Shown one piece after another: positions 8,815-16,182 of a stretch of DNA of 16,182 bases. The stretch comes from CBDUXZ01 sp965371325 [NCBI: uncultured bacterium] (GTDB taxonomy: Bacteria; JAUYMQ01), in the NCBI GenBank assembly GCA_965371325.1, contig CBDUXZ010000007.1:1-16182 (forward strand), read 5' to 3'. Below the pieces are notes generated by a model that was not told the DNA's origin, ran no database searches, and saw only the letters and a list, made by a program, of their open reading frames with translations. How positions within the stretch are numbered: the stretch's first letter is position 1; each line of letters begins with the position of its first letter. A program made the translations under genes and the position numbers.

Positions 8815-11463
8815 CTAGCCCTTGCCTGTTTCCCGGATGAGCGCCGCGGCCTGTTCCAAAACCGCCGGCAGGGCCTCGGGCCTGGAACCGCCCGCTTCCG
8901 CCCGATCGCGCCTTCCGCCGCCGCGGCCACCGAGGGGTTGGGCCAGCACCTTGACCAGATTCCCCGCGTGAAAGCGCTTGTCCAAATCACCACTCACGGT
9001 CACCAGCAGCGACGCTTTTCCGGATCGTCTGGACCCCAGAACGATCACACCTGAGGGGAGTTTCTGGCGCACCTTGTCTCCGATCTCGCGGAGCGCCTTT
9101 TGATCGGTGGCGCTAACCTCTGCGATGATCGCCTTGACGCCGCCCGCTTCGATCGCCTGATCGACGAGGGCGCCGGCCTCTTCCTGGGCCTTCCGGCCTT
9201 TCGCCGCTTCCACCCCGGCCTGCGCCTCACGAAGAGATTCGAGTGTGCGGGTGACCTTTTCAACCACCTCCCCTGGCGACGCCTTCAAAAGATCGCCGAG
9301 TTCCGTGAGGCGCGCCTGGGTATCGCGAACGAACGCATCCGCTCCCTCCCCCGTCACGGCTTCCACGCGGCGCGTGTCCGCGGCTATCCCGCCCTCGCTC
9401 ACAATCTTGAAGAAGCCGAGCTCTCCGGTCCGCGCCACATGCGTGCCACCGCAAAGCTCCAGGCTGAAGTCGCCCATCTCCACCAGGCGCACCCGCTCGG
9501 GATACTTGTCACCGAAGAAGGCGAGCGCGCCGCGCTCGATCGCCTCCCGGTAGGGAAGCTCGAAGTTGGACACGCTCAGATTTCTCCGGATCTGATCGTT
9601 CACGAGCGCCTCGACCTGGCGGAACTCCTCACGGGTCATCGGGGCAAAATGCGCGAAATCAAAACGGAGCCTGTCCGGCGCAACAAGTGATCCGGCCTGT
9701 CTTACGTGATCTCCGAGAATCTCGCGGAGTGCCGCGTGGAACAGGTGCGTTCCGCTGTGGTTCAGCATTGTCGCGGTCCGCTTCTCGGCCTCGACCACGA
9801 GGTTCACTTCATCGCCCGCCGCGAGGCTTCCGCGCTTTACCCGGGCGTGATGAATCGTCACGCCGGGCACGGGGTGGGTCGTGTTCACGATTTCCGCATC
9901 GCCCTCCTCGCTGAAGATGACCCCCCTGTCGCCCACCTGGCCACCCCCCTCCCCGTAGAAGGGAGTTTCAGCGGTAACAATTCCGACCTTGTCCCCCTCG
10001 CGGGCCACCGGACACTTTTCCAGGCCGCCCTTCTTCTCGACAAGAAGAGCCTTGATGCGGCTGGTCATCGAAAGATGATCGTAACCGCAGAACTCGGAGC
10101 TAAGATGTCCGTCGCGTGTGAAGATGGCGGGAGGCGACTTCTCACGGGATCCCTTCCAGGCCTTGCGAGCTCGATCACGCTGCGCCTCCATCGCGCGGAT
10201 GAAACCCTCGCCATCCACCGATATCCCCTTGTCCCGAGCTATATCCTCGGTCAGGTCGACCGGAAAACCGTAGGTATCGTAGAGCTTGAAGGCCACTTCT
10301 CCCGGAACCGTTTTGTCTCCAGCACTGTCGAGCTTCGCGAGCTCCTCCTCGAGGATCTTGAGGCCCTTCTCAAGCGTAACGAGAAACCGTTCTTCTTCGC
10401 CCTTCGTGACCCGTGACACGAAGCTTGCCCGATCCACCAGTTCCGGGTAGGCGGAACGCATGATCCGGACGACCACTTCCGTGGCCCTGAAAAGGACCGG
10501 CTCCTTTATTCCCAGGAACTGGGCGTGCCGGCTCGCCCGCCTAAGGATGCGCCGGAGCACATAGCCACGCCCCTCGTTGGAAGGGCTCACACCGTCGGCC
10601 AGAAGAAACGTAATTGCGCGCGCATGATCCGCCATCACACGCATCGAGATGTCCCGTTGCTCCGCCTCGCCGTAGCGATGCCCTGAGGTTTCCTGCACAA
10701 ATTCGATGATTGGAACAAAGAGATCCGTGTCGAAGTTCGTATCCACTCCCTGCAGAATCGCCGCGAGACGCTCCAGTCCCATCCCCGTGTCGATGCTCGG
10801 TTTCGGTAGCTTACTCTGATTGCCCGAGGAGTCGCGGTTGTACTGCATGAAAACCAGATTCCAGATCTCCATGAAGCGGTCCGGATCGGAGAGCAGCCCC
10901 CCGGCACTCCCGCGATCGCCCGGTCGATCGAGCGCGTAGTGAATCTCCGAGCAGGGGCCGCAGGGACCCGTATCTCCCATCGACCAGAAATTATCGGCTT
11001 CATCCATCCGGACGATGCGATCCGCCGGCACGCCAATTCGTTCGCCCCAGATTCGCGCTGCCTCGTCATCCTCGCGAAAGAGGGTGATCCAGAGACGTTC
11101 GGCGTCGATGCCCAGGGTCTGCGTCAGGAATTCCCAGCCATAGGTAATCGCCTCTTCCTTGAAATAGTCCCCGAAGGAAAAGTTTCCCAGCATTTCGAAG
11201 AAGGTGTGATGGCGGGGTGTTCTTCCGACGTTCTCGAGATCGTTGTGCTTGCCTGAGACACGGAGACATTTTTGGGAGCTGGCGGCGCGTTCGTATCCAC
11301 GGGTCTCTTCGCCGGTGAAGACCCGTTTGAAGGGAACCATGCCGGCGTTTGTGAAAAGGAGGGTCGGATCGTGATGCGGAATCAATGATGCGCTTGCCAC
11401 AACCACATGGCCATGGCCGCGAAAGAAGTCAAGAAACCGTGAACGGACCTCCGAGCCCTTCAT
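8815..11463 (-). CDS. alaS: Alanyl-tRNA synthetase
   Basis: It charges tRNA-Ala with alanine in the cytosol and edits mischarged Ser or Gly. The 882 residues fit the family. The class II catalytic core (1-about 240) shows GKHNDLENVGRTPRHHTFFEMLGNFSFGDYF (71-101), CGPCSEIHYALDR and DTGMGLERL (225-233). The tRNA-recognition domain follows to about 460. The editing domain has the zinc-binding NHSGTH (H569, H573) and CGGTH (C671, H675). The C-Ala region ends in GGRGGGRRDRAEAGG (845-859), a somewhat arginine-rich version of the usual glycine motif. The ATG at 11463 was chosen because MKGSEVRSRFLDFF is the family start. A TTG at 11499 would add 12 residues without support. The ribosome site is weak (GGGG 12 nt upstream), which fits a leaderless or near-leaderless transcript. 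It is the last gene of the right block, converging on bamD. Confidence 0.97.
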   Translation of the reverse strand: MKGSEVRSRFLDFFRGHGHVVVASASLIPHHDPTLLFTNAGMVPFKRVFTGEETRGYERAASSQKCLRVSGKHNDLENVGRTPRHHTFFEMLGNFSFGDYFKEEAITYGWEFLTQTLGIDAERLWITLFREDDEAARIWGERIGVPADRIVRMDEADNFWSMGDTGPCGPCSEIHYALDRPGDRGSAGGLLSDPDRFMEIWNLVFMQYNRDSSGNQSKLPKPSIDTGMGLERLAAILQGVDTNFDTDLFVPIIEFVQETSGHRYGEAEQRDISMRVMADHARAITFLLADGVSPSNEGRGYVLRRILRRASRHAQFLGIKEPVLFRATEVVVRIMRSAYPELVDRASFVSRVTKGEEERFLVTLEKGLKILEEELAKLDSAGDKTVPGEVAFKLYDTYGFPVDLTEDIARDKGISVDGEGFIRAMEAQRDRARKAWKGSREKSPPAIFTRDGHLSSEFCGYDHLSMTSRIKALLVEKKGGLEKCPVAREGDKVGIVTAETPFYGEGGGQVGDRGVIFSEEGDAEIVNTTHPVPGVTIHHARVKRGSLAAGDEVNLVVEAEKRTATMLNHSGTHLFHAALREILGDHVRQAGSLVAPDRLRFDFAHFAPMTREEFRQVEALVNDQIRRNLSVSNFELPYREAIERGALAFFGDKYPERVRLVEMGDFSLELCGGTHVARTGELGFFKIVSEGGIAADTRRVEAVTGEGADAFVRDTQARLTELGDLLKASPGEVVEKVTRTLESLREAQAGVEAAKGRKAQEEAGALVDQAIEAGGVKAIIAEVSATDQKALREIGDKVRQKLPSGVIVLGSRRSGKASLLVTVSGDLDKRFHAGNLVKVLAQPLGGRGGGRRDRAEAGGSRPEALPAVLEQAAALIRETGKG

Positions 11464-11469
11464 GGGCGA

Positions 11470-11499
11470 AACATACCCCAGTCCCGGAGAGTGCGGCAA
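11470..11499 (-). promoter_or_regulatory. Possible alaS promoter giving a leaderless transcript
   Basis: On the minus strand TTGCCG (11499-11494) and TATGTT (11475-11470) are separated by 18 nt, each with four of six consensus matches. Six nucleotides (TCGCCC) separate the -10 box from the alaS ATG, so the expected +1 is the A of that ATG. The alaS start lacks a good Shine-Dalgarno sequence, which agrees. The match is modest for GC-rich DNA, so this is tentative. Confidence 0.35.
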
Positions 11500-11528
11500 G
11501 AGGAGTCACAACGAGCGACCAACGGGAA

Positions 11529-11553
11529 GCGCCGGCCCTGCCGGGGCCGGCGC
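11529..11553. other. Strong hairpin between pilT and alaS
   Basis: A perfect 10-bp inverted repeat, GCGCCGGCCC (11529-11538) and GGGCCGGCGC (11544-11553), closes a 5-nt loop. It lies about 24 nt after the pilT stop and 66 nt before the alaS start. On the minus strand only TTCCC follows, so there is no U-tract. It may be a Rho-assisted or partial terminator, or a 3'-end stability hairpin for the recA-pilT message. The candidate alaS promoter lies just downstream. Confidence 0.6.
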
Positions 11554-11576
11554 GAGCGATCATCTGAAGACCCGGG

Positions 11577-12764
11577 CTAGAAGCGCTCGATCGCGAGGTC
11601 GTCGTCTTTCTCTACCTTCTCCTTTTCCTCATCCCCTGCGAGATCGAGATCCGCCTCGTCCTTCTCGAAGTCGTCCCAGGTAGAATCGCTCGTGCCTGAA
11701 ATACCCCTGAATCGAAGCGCGAAGTCATCGGGGTTCGACACATAGCGGAGCGCCTCGTCGTAGGAGACAAGCCCCTGCTTCACAAGCTGCATCAGCGACT
11801 GATCGAAGGTCTGCATCCCATAGGTGGTGAAACCCTTCATGATGGCGTCGGGGATTTCCTTGGTACGTTCCTTGTCCATGATGCATTCGCGGATACGTGC
11901 GGTCGAAACGAGGAGCTCCAGCGCCGGAACACGCCCGCGCCCATCGGCCCGCGGCACCAGGCGCTGGGAGATGATCCCCTTGATGATGGAGGCAAGCTGC
12001 AACCGAACCTGCTTCTGCTGGTAGGGCGGAAAGACAGAAACGATACGCGTGATCGTCTCGGTGGCGTCGATCGTGTGAAGCGTGCTCATCACGAGGTGCC
12101 CGGTTTCAGCCGCGGTCAGCGCGGTTTCGATGGTTTCGAAGTCGCGCATCTCGCCGACCAGGATTACGTCGGGATCCTGTCGCAGCGCCGACCGGAGGGC
12201 GCCCGCGAAGGATCGGGTATCGACCCCGATCTCCCGCTGGTTCACGATCGATTTTTTGTCTCTGATCAGGAATTCGATCGGGTCCTCGATCGTGATGATA
12301 TGCGACGTCTTGTTGGTGTTGATGTGATCGATCATGGCGGCAAGCGTGGTTGACTTTCCGCTTCCCGTGGTCCCGGTGACCAGGATGAGGCCCCGGTTTT
12401 CCATGGCGACGCGTTCGATCACCTTGGGGAGGTTCAGTTGCTCGATCGTCTGAATTCCAAAGGGAATGACGCGAAAAACGATGCCGATGGTGCCGCGCTG
12501 CTGGAACACGTTCACGCGGAAGCGGCCGAGGCCGGGAACACCGTAGGCCAAGTCGACTTCGTTGGTCTCTTCGAAGCGACCCCGCTGATAGTTGTTCATG
12601 ATCGAGGAGGCCATGCGGTTGATGTCCTCGGGCATGAGACGGGGAGCTTTCTTGTAGGGCACGAGGGTGCCATCGACGCGGAACATGGGGGGGAGACCCG
12701 CCTTGACGTGGATGTCGGATGCACCTCCCTTCACAGCAACCTTGAGAATATCGTTCAGATCCAT
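11577..12764 (-). CDS. pilT: Type IV pilus retraction ATPase, PilT family
   Basis: This cytoplasmic hexameric ATPase depolymerises type IV pili for twitching and DNA uptake. The 395 residues comprise an N-terminal PAS-like domain (about 1-105, with KGGASDIHVKAGLPPMFRVDG) and a RecA-like core: Walker A GTTGSGKS (131-138), Asp box ITIEDPIEF (157-165), Walker B DPDVILVGEMRD (197-208, catalytic E205) and His box STLHT (227-231). The motif usually AIRNLIRE in PilT reads RIRECIMD here (about 290-297), so this is a divergent PilT-type paralogue rather than the classical one. After residue 350 comes a 45-residue acidic tail (DEADLDLAGDEEKEK and DDDLAIERF). The ATG at 12764 has GGGGAG 5 nt upstream. 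It lies between recA and alaS, 65 nt after recA, with no other pilus genes in view. PilT family is firm; the exact role among PilT paralogues is not. Confidence 0.93.
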   Translation of the reverse strand: MDLNDILKVAVKGGASDIHVKAGLPPMFRVDGTLVPYKKAPRLMPEDINRMASSIMNNYQRGRFEETNEVDLAYGVPGLGRFRVNVFQQRGTIGIVFRVIPFGIQTIEQLNLPKVIERVAMENRGLILVTGTTGSGKSTTLAAMIDHINTNKTSHIITIEDPIEFLIRDKKSIVNQREIGVDTRSFAGALRSALRQDPDVILVGEMRDFETIETALTAAETGHLVMSTLHTIDATETITRIVSVFPPYQQKQVRLQLASIIKGIISQRLVPRADGRGRVPALELLVSTARIRECIMDKERTKEIPDAIMKGFTTYGMQTFDQSLMQLVKQGLVSYDEALRYVSNPDDFALRFRGISGTSDSTWDDFEKDEADLDLAGDEEKEKVEKDDDLAIERF

Positions 12765-12776
12765 GAAAACTCCCCA

Positions 12777-12827
12777 CTCCGCATCCCCACGGCGATCCCG
12801 GCCGGATCGCCGTGGCTATGCACGGAG
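12777..12827. other. Long hairpin filling the recA-pilT gap
   Basis: A perfect 12-bp stem, CCACGGCGATCC (12787-12798) with GGATCGCCGTGG (12804-12815), closes a 5-nt loop. It is extended by CAT/ATG (12782-12784 with 12818-12820) past a 2x2 mismatch, then by CTCCG/CGGAG (12777-12781 with 12823-12827) past a 2-nt bulge, 20 pairs in all. On the minus strand it begins 2 nt after the recA stop and ends 2 nt before the pilT ribosome site (GGGGAG, 12774-12769). No U-tract follows. It is likely an mRNA stability, processing or partial-termination element between recA and pilT. Confidence 0.7.
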
Positions 12828-12829
12828 CG

Positions 12830-13906
12830 CTATTTGCCGCGTTCCCGGGGTTCCTTCTTGCTCTGCGCGGCAGCTTCAGACGCGTTGGCCTCACCGGCCG
12901 GCTTTTGTTTCTTGATCCCGTGGTGCTGGTAAATCCTCTCCGTGAGATCCGTCATGATCTCGGGATGCTCCGTCAGGAAAGACTTCACGTTCTCGCGCCC
13001 CTGGCCGATCCGCTCGCCTCCAAAGGAGTACCAGGCGCCGCTCTTCTCTATGAAACCCAGCTCCGATCCCAGATCGACGATCTCCCCCGCCCGCGAGATC
13101 CCCCCGCCGTAGATGATGTCGAACTCGCTCATCTTGAAGGGCGGGGCCATCTTGTTCTTGACGACTTTCACACGGGTTCGGCTGCCCATGACGTCCTGCC
13201 CGTCCTTGATGGCGCCAATTCGACGGATGTCCATCCGGATCGATGAGTAGAACTTGAGCGCGTTTCCGCCCGTGGTGGTCTCCGGATTTCCGAACATGAC
13301 ACCGATTTTCATGCGAATCTGGTTGATGAAGATGACCGTTGTTTTCGACCTCGAGATCGATCCGGTCAGCTTCCGCAGCGCCTGAGACATGAGGCGCGCC
13401 TGAAGCCCCATGTGTGCGTCGCCCATCTGCCCTTCGATCTCCGCCTGCGGCACCAGCGCGGCCACAGAGTCGATCACGAGGACGTCGATAGCCCCCGAGC
13501 GAACCAGCATCTCGGTGATTTCGAGCGCCTGTTCGCCCGTGTCGGGCTGGCTGATGAGCAGATCGTCGGAGCGAACGCCCAGCAGCTTGGCGTAACTCAC
13601 ATCGAGGGCGTGCTCTGCGTCGACGAAGGCCGCAACGCCACCGCACCGCTGCGCTTCCGCGACGATGTGAAGCGCCAGCGTGGTCTTTCCCGACGACTCC
13701 GGCCCATAGATCTCCACCACGCGTCCCCTGGGCACACCGCCGATCCCGAGGGCGATGTCGAGGCCGATGCTTCCGGTTCCGATAACCTCGACGTCCGGGA
13801 TGACGACGTCGCTTCCCAGGCGCATGATCGCCCCTTTGCCGAACTGCTTCTCGATCGAGGCAACCGCCAGGTCGATGGCTTTTCGCCTGTTTGTTTCGAG
13901 TGACAT
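12830..13906 (-). CDS. recA: Recombinase RecA
   Basis: It forms ATP-dependent filaments on single-stranded DNA, drives strand exchange and triggers LexA self-cleavage. The 358 residues include the N-terminal oligomerisation helix, MAW-type motif GPESSGKT (Walker A, 68-75), Walker B VLVIDS (142-147), loop L1 [12 protein letters not shown] (156-167) and loop L2 around [19 protein letters not shown] (202-220). The family C-terminal domain ends near residue 330. The remaining tail ([20 protein letters not shown] and on) is net positive, whereas the E. coli tail is acidic. The ATG at 13906 has AGGAGGAGGAG about 4 nt upstream, a very strong ribosome site. The 175-nt gap above it separates it from thpR. 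I see no recognisable LexA box there, but LexA sites differ widely between phyla. The gene is followed by pilT after a hairpin. Confidence 0.98.
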   Translation of the reverse strand: MSLETNRRKAIDLAVASIEKQFGKGAIMRLGSDVVIPDVEVIGTGSIGLDIALGIGGVPRGRVVEIYGPESSGKTTLALHIVAEAQRCGGVAAFVDAEHALDVSYAKLLGVRSDDLLISQPDTGEQALEITEMLVRSGAIDVLVIDSVAALVPQAEIEGQMGDAHMGLQARLMSQALRKLTGSISRSKTTVIFINQIRMKIGVMFGNPETTTGGNALKFYSSIRMDIRRIGAIKDGQDVMGSRTRVKVVKNKMAPPFKMSEFDIIYGGGISRAGEIVDLGSELGFIEKSGAWYSFGGERIGQGRENVKSFLTEHPEIMTDLTERIYQHHGIKKQKPAGEANASEAAAQSKKEPRERGK

Positions 13907-13968
13907 ACTCTCCTCCTCCTGCTGCGGTCAGGGGGATGTAGGGTTGATATCGTCCTCTTTGCCGCCCT

Positions 13969-14024
13969 TCTTGAGCCCACGGACCGGCCGCGTTCAAGAC
14001 CCGCGCCCGGGTCCCCGATGGGGG
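13969..14024. promoter_or_regulatory. thpR-recA gap with inverted repeats; promoter not identified
   Basis: The 175-nt region 13907-14081 should hold the recA promoter. It contains a 6-bp inverted repeat TCTTGA/TCAAGA (13969-13974 and 13994-13999). It also has a hairpin GACCCG/CGGGTC with a 4-nt loop (13998-14013) and an overlapping CCCC/GGGG pair (14013-14024). None is followed by a U-tract. No good sigma70 pair and no E. coli-type CTGT-N8-ACAG or Bacillus-type GAAC-N4-GTTC LexA box was found. The assignment as a control region rests mainly on its position. Confidence 0.3.
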
Positions 14025-14081
14025 CAAAGGGACGATGGATATGAGGCTGCAAGGCACAAGCCCCGGCCTGTTTCCTGCGGT

Positions 14082-14735
14082 TCAGCGCCCCTCCCGGACA
14101 GCTGCCGGGCCGGGTTCCCGGCCCAGCTTCACCCGCGCGAGGGGGGTGTATACGGCGCCGCCCGGGGAGAGCCGGCTCTCGATGAGAACCATCTCCCGAA
14201 CGGTGAAACGTCCGAGCGCGCCCGGGTCCGAGCGCGTGAGGAGGGCCTGTAGATCTTCGCCCGCCCGTTGTCGAGAGACGGTCTGGGCGGAGGACTTTCC
14301 TGATCGTCCTCGCACCATCTTAACCCGACCCAGTGTCAAGTGCGGAGAAAACCTGCGCGACTCCCTCGAAAATCCCGCTTTCGCGGCTGCTCCATCCACC
14401 TTCGCGGCCAGATCTTCGAGTGACCCGGCCCCCTCGCTAACGCCCACCCAGATTATCCGTGGTCGCCGGGGCGTCGGGAAGGCCCCCAGGCCGCCGAGGG
14501 CGATCTCGAAGGGGGAGAGCTTCATCGCCTTGTGGGCAAGGGAAGCCAACAGGCGCTCGGCCTGGGAGGGACGCGTGCTTCCCAAGAACTTCAGCGTCAG
14601 GTGGAGGTTTCCGGGCTTCACCCAGGAGACGTGGCGCGCCTCGCCCCTGAGAGTCGCAAGGAGACGGGTGCATCGGCTTCGGACCTCGTCCGGCAAGGCG
14701 ATCGCCACAAACCCACGGAACCCCTCCTCGCGCAT
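14082..14735 (-). CDS. thpR: RNA 2',3'-cyclic phosphodiesterase (2'-5' RNA ligase family)
   Basis: This 2H phosphoesterase opens RNA 2',3'-cyclic phosphates to 2'-phosphates and was first described as joining tRNA halves through 2'-5' bonds; its cellular role is unsettled. The 217 residues show both catalytic tetrapeptides, HLTL at 45-48 (in NLHLTLKFLG) and HLTL at 132-135 (in SPHLTLGRVK). The family N-terminus FRGFVAIALPDEV is also present. The ATG at 14735 is preferred because it starts right at that motif; a GTG at 14756 adds 7 residues. AAGGAG lies about 12 nt upstream of the ATG, somewhat far, so the start is not certain. A further extension would overlap the cinA stop at 14807. It lies between cinA and recA in the same direction and probably shares a transcript with cinA. 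The C-terminal 25 residues are Arg/Gly/Pro-rich and less conserved in style. Confidence 0.92.
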   Translation of the reverse strand: MREEGFRGFVAIALPDEVRSRCTRLLATLRGEARHVSWVKPGNLHLTLKFLGSTRPSQAERLLASLAHKAMKLSPFEIALGGLGAFPTPRRPRIIWVGVSEGAGSLEDLAAKVDGAAAKAGFSRESRRFSPHLTLGRVKMVRGRSGKSSAQTVSRQRAGEDLQALLTRSDPGALGRFTVREMVLIESRLSPGGAVYTPLARVKLGREPGPAAVREGR

Positions 14736-14806
14736 CGGCGCTTTCCACTCCTTCACCCCGGGATTAGGCCGCCCGAGAGGGGGGACAGACCGGTTGGGCG
14801 AGGTCC

Positions 14807-16078
14807 TCAGCGAAACCGCCCCGTCCATTTCAGCCCGAGGAGATGCATGCGAATCATGTTGAGCGCGATGGCGGCGCTCCAGTTCTTGATGCGTTCCCTG
14901 TCGCCGAAGAACTGTAGCCGGTGCCCCTCTGTCCCCTCAGCGCTCGAGAGCGCAATGTACACCAGGCCCACCGGTTTCTCCTCTGTGCCCCCGCTGGGCC
15001 CCGCGACGCCCGTAATCCCCACCCCGATATCCACCTTCGTCAATTCTCGAACGCCCCGGGCCATCGCTACGGCGACCGCCTCGCTTACCGCACCGTTTGC
15101 GCGAATGAGATCGGCCGGAACGCCCAGGTTCTCCGTCTTGGCGAGATCCGAGTAGGTGACCATGCCGCGCTCAAAATAGCCCGAACTCCCCGGAACATTG
15201 GTGAGGCGATGCGCCAGGAGGCCTCCCGAACAAGACTCCGCCGCTGCTATCCGCAGGCCCCGATCGGCAAGGAGCTCACCCACGATCGCCTCGATGCGGC
15301 GATCACTCTCTCCAATGACGAGCTCGCCCAGGCGTGCCTCCACCTCGGCGCGAACCCGCTTCAGGCGATCCTCGGCCTCTGAGGAATCTGATCCCTCCGC
15401 CACGATGCGAACCAGGTTCTCCGGAAAGTCAGCGCGGAACCCGATGCTCGTACCAGGCGTGCCTGTCGTCACGTCGGAGAGCTGCTCGTCAAGTCGCGAT
15501 TCACCTATCCCAAAAACACGCAGGAGGACCGCAGCCCTGTGCGAACCCGCGGGGAGCAGGCCATCGAGGAAGGGGAGAATCTCTTCATCGATCATCCGCT
15601 TCATCTCCCGTGGCACGCCCGGCAGGAAAAAGAAGTGTCCGTCTCCCCGCCCCATGCGAAAACCGGGCGCCGTTCCGAGGGGGTTTGGCAGAACGACAGC
15701 GCCCTCCGGGAACAACGCCTGGTTTCGGTTGTTCTCGCTCATCGGATAGCGCACGCGCTCGAAAAAGGCGCGGATGCCCGCCAGGACCTCCTCGTCGAGA
15801 TGCCGCTCCACCCCGAAGAAGCGCGCCGCACACGCGCTCGTGATGTCGTCGCGCGTTGGTCCGAGCCCCCCCGTGACGATGACGATGCGCGCCCGCTTTT
15901 CCGCTTCGCCGAAGGCCTCCAGAATCTCGGCCTCGTCATCCGCAACGACGGAATGCCGGACGACGCGCCAGCCCGTGTCGCCCAGACGCGTGGCGATGAA
16001 GCCGGCGTTGGCGTTCACGATCTCGCCGTTCAGGACTTCATTTCCGATGGCGATGATCTCCGCCGCAAGCGCTTCCAT
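14807..16078 (-). CDS. cinA: CinA: COG1058 domain fused to nicotinamide-nucleotide amidase
   Basis: This two-domain cytosolic protein is linked to pyridine nucleotide salvage. The C-terminal part deamidates NMN to NaMN, and the N-terminal part acts as an ADP-ribose or NMN-related pyrophosphatase in characterised members. The 423 residues match full-length CinA. The N-terminal MoCF-like domain (1-about 170) has EIIAIGNEVLNGEIVNANAG (7-26) and the TGGLGPTRDD motif (69-78). The PncC domain (about 262-415) has AAESCSGG (279-286), YFERGMVTYS (301-310), the VSEAVA segment (331-336) and GITGVAGPSGG (354-364). The ATG at 16078 follows the pgpA stop by 12 nt. The ribosome site is weak (CGGA), suggesting coupling to pgpA. 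It is followed by thpR and recA; the cinA-recA association is classic and was first noticed in competence operons of Gram-positives. No competence role can be claimed here. Confidence 0.96.
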   Translation of the reverse strand: MEALAAEIIAIGNEVLNGEIVNANAGFIATRLGDTGWRVVRHSVVADDEAEILEAFGEAEKRARIVIVTGGLGPTRDDITSACAARFFGVERHLDEEVLAGIRAFFERVRYPMSENNRNQALFPEGAVVLPNPLGTAPGFRMGRGDGHFFFLPGVPREMKRMIDEEILPFLDGLLPAGSHRAAVLLRVFGIGESRLDEQLSDVTTGTPGTSIGFRADFPENLVRIVAEGSDSSEAEDRLKRVRAEVEARLGELVIGESDRRIEAIVGELLADRGLRIAAAESCSGGLLAHRLTNVPGSSGYFERGMVTYSDLAKTENLGVPADLIRANGAVSEAVAVAMARGVRELTKVDIGVGITGVAGPSGGTEEKPVGLVYIALSSAEGTEGHRLQFFGDRERIKNWSAAIALNMIRMHLLGLKWTGRFR

Positions 16079-16090
16079 GGGGTGGTCCGA

Positions 16091-16182
16091 TCAGCCGGGG
16101 GACAGAAACAGCGCAACTATCCGGAGAGCAACGTTCGCGTAGATGCCCGCCGCCACATCGTCCAGCACGACGCCGTAGCCAC
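16091..16182 (-). CDS. pgpA: Phosphatidylglycerophosphatase A, C-terminal end (5' part outside window)
   Basis: Only the last 29 codons are present: GYGVVLDDVAAGIYANVALR then IVALFLSPG and a TGA stop at 16091-16093. The VLDDVAAGIYAN motif is the conserved acidic segment of PgpA, an inner-membrane enzyme that removes phosphate from phosphatidylglycerophosphate to make phosphatidylglycerol. The hydrophobic end (about the last 15 residues) fits its final membrane segment. The stop is 12 nt before the cinA start in the same direction, the common pgpA-cinA pair. The call rests on a short stretch but the motif is characteristic. Confidence 0.85.
   Translation of the reverse strand, partial: GYGVVLDDVAAGIYANVALRIVALFLSPG

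Noticed and set aside
12891-14057. 388-codon minus-strand frame overlapping recA
   Set aside because: It lies in a different frame from recA and reads as Arg/Gly-rich shadow sequence.

Overview
The window is a GC-rich, gene-dense stretch of a Gram-negative bacterial chromosome made almost entirely of housekeeping genes. BamD points to an outer membrane. Two gene orders stand out: ispE - tRNA-Gln - prs - rplY - pth, and pgpA - cinA - thpR - recA - pilT - alaS. As far as I recall, both resemble Deltaproteobacteria (Desulfobacterota/Desulfuromonadia) and allied phyla. This placement is an inference from gene order and protein style. I cannot name a genus or even be certain of the phylum.

Left block, minus strand, 7722 down to 1. 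Reading downstream, the genes are a small acidic protein of unknown function, a DUF1844 protein, clpB, ispE, tRNA-Gln(UUG), prs, rplY/ctc, pth and the N-terminal part of a membrane pyrophosphatase gene (hppA) that runs off the left edge. Most gaps are short (15 to 80 nt); the largest, about 200 nt, lies upstream of clpB and holds a GC hairpin. The block looks like one long transcription unit or two overlapping ones. It covers proteostasis, isoprenoid synthesis, PRPP supply, ribosome and tRNA turnover, and pyrophosphate removal coupled to ion pumping. PRPP synthesis, Pth and HppA share nucleotide and translation economy as a loose theme.

Centre, 7723 to 7917. This is a divergent control region. 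Two back-to-back sigma70-like promoters each have a perfect TTGACA -35 box, and those boxes lie in the two arms of a perfect 9-bp inverted repeat (7807-7832). The minus-strand promoter serves the left block. The plus-strand promoter serves bamD (7918-8799), the only plus-strand gene.

Right block, minus strand, 16182 down to 8815. The order is the pgpA 3' end, cinA, thpR, recA, pilT, alaS, and alaS converges on bamD with a 15-nt gap. The recA-pilT and pilT-alaS gaps each hold a strong perfect hairpin without a U-tract. alaS has a possible promoter placed so that its transcript would be leaderless.

I see no mobile element, CRISPR array, prophage, toxin system or defence island. The most interesting features are regulatory (divergent promoter, intercistronic hairpins, possible leaderless alaS), the uncharacterised pair next to clpB, and a few residue-level oddities in Pth, PilT and RecA.
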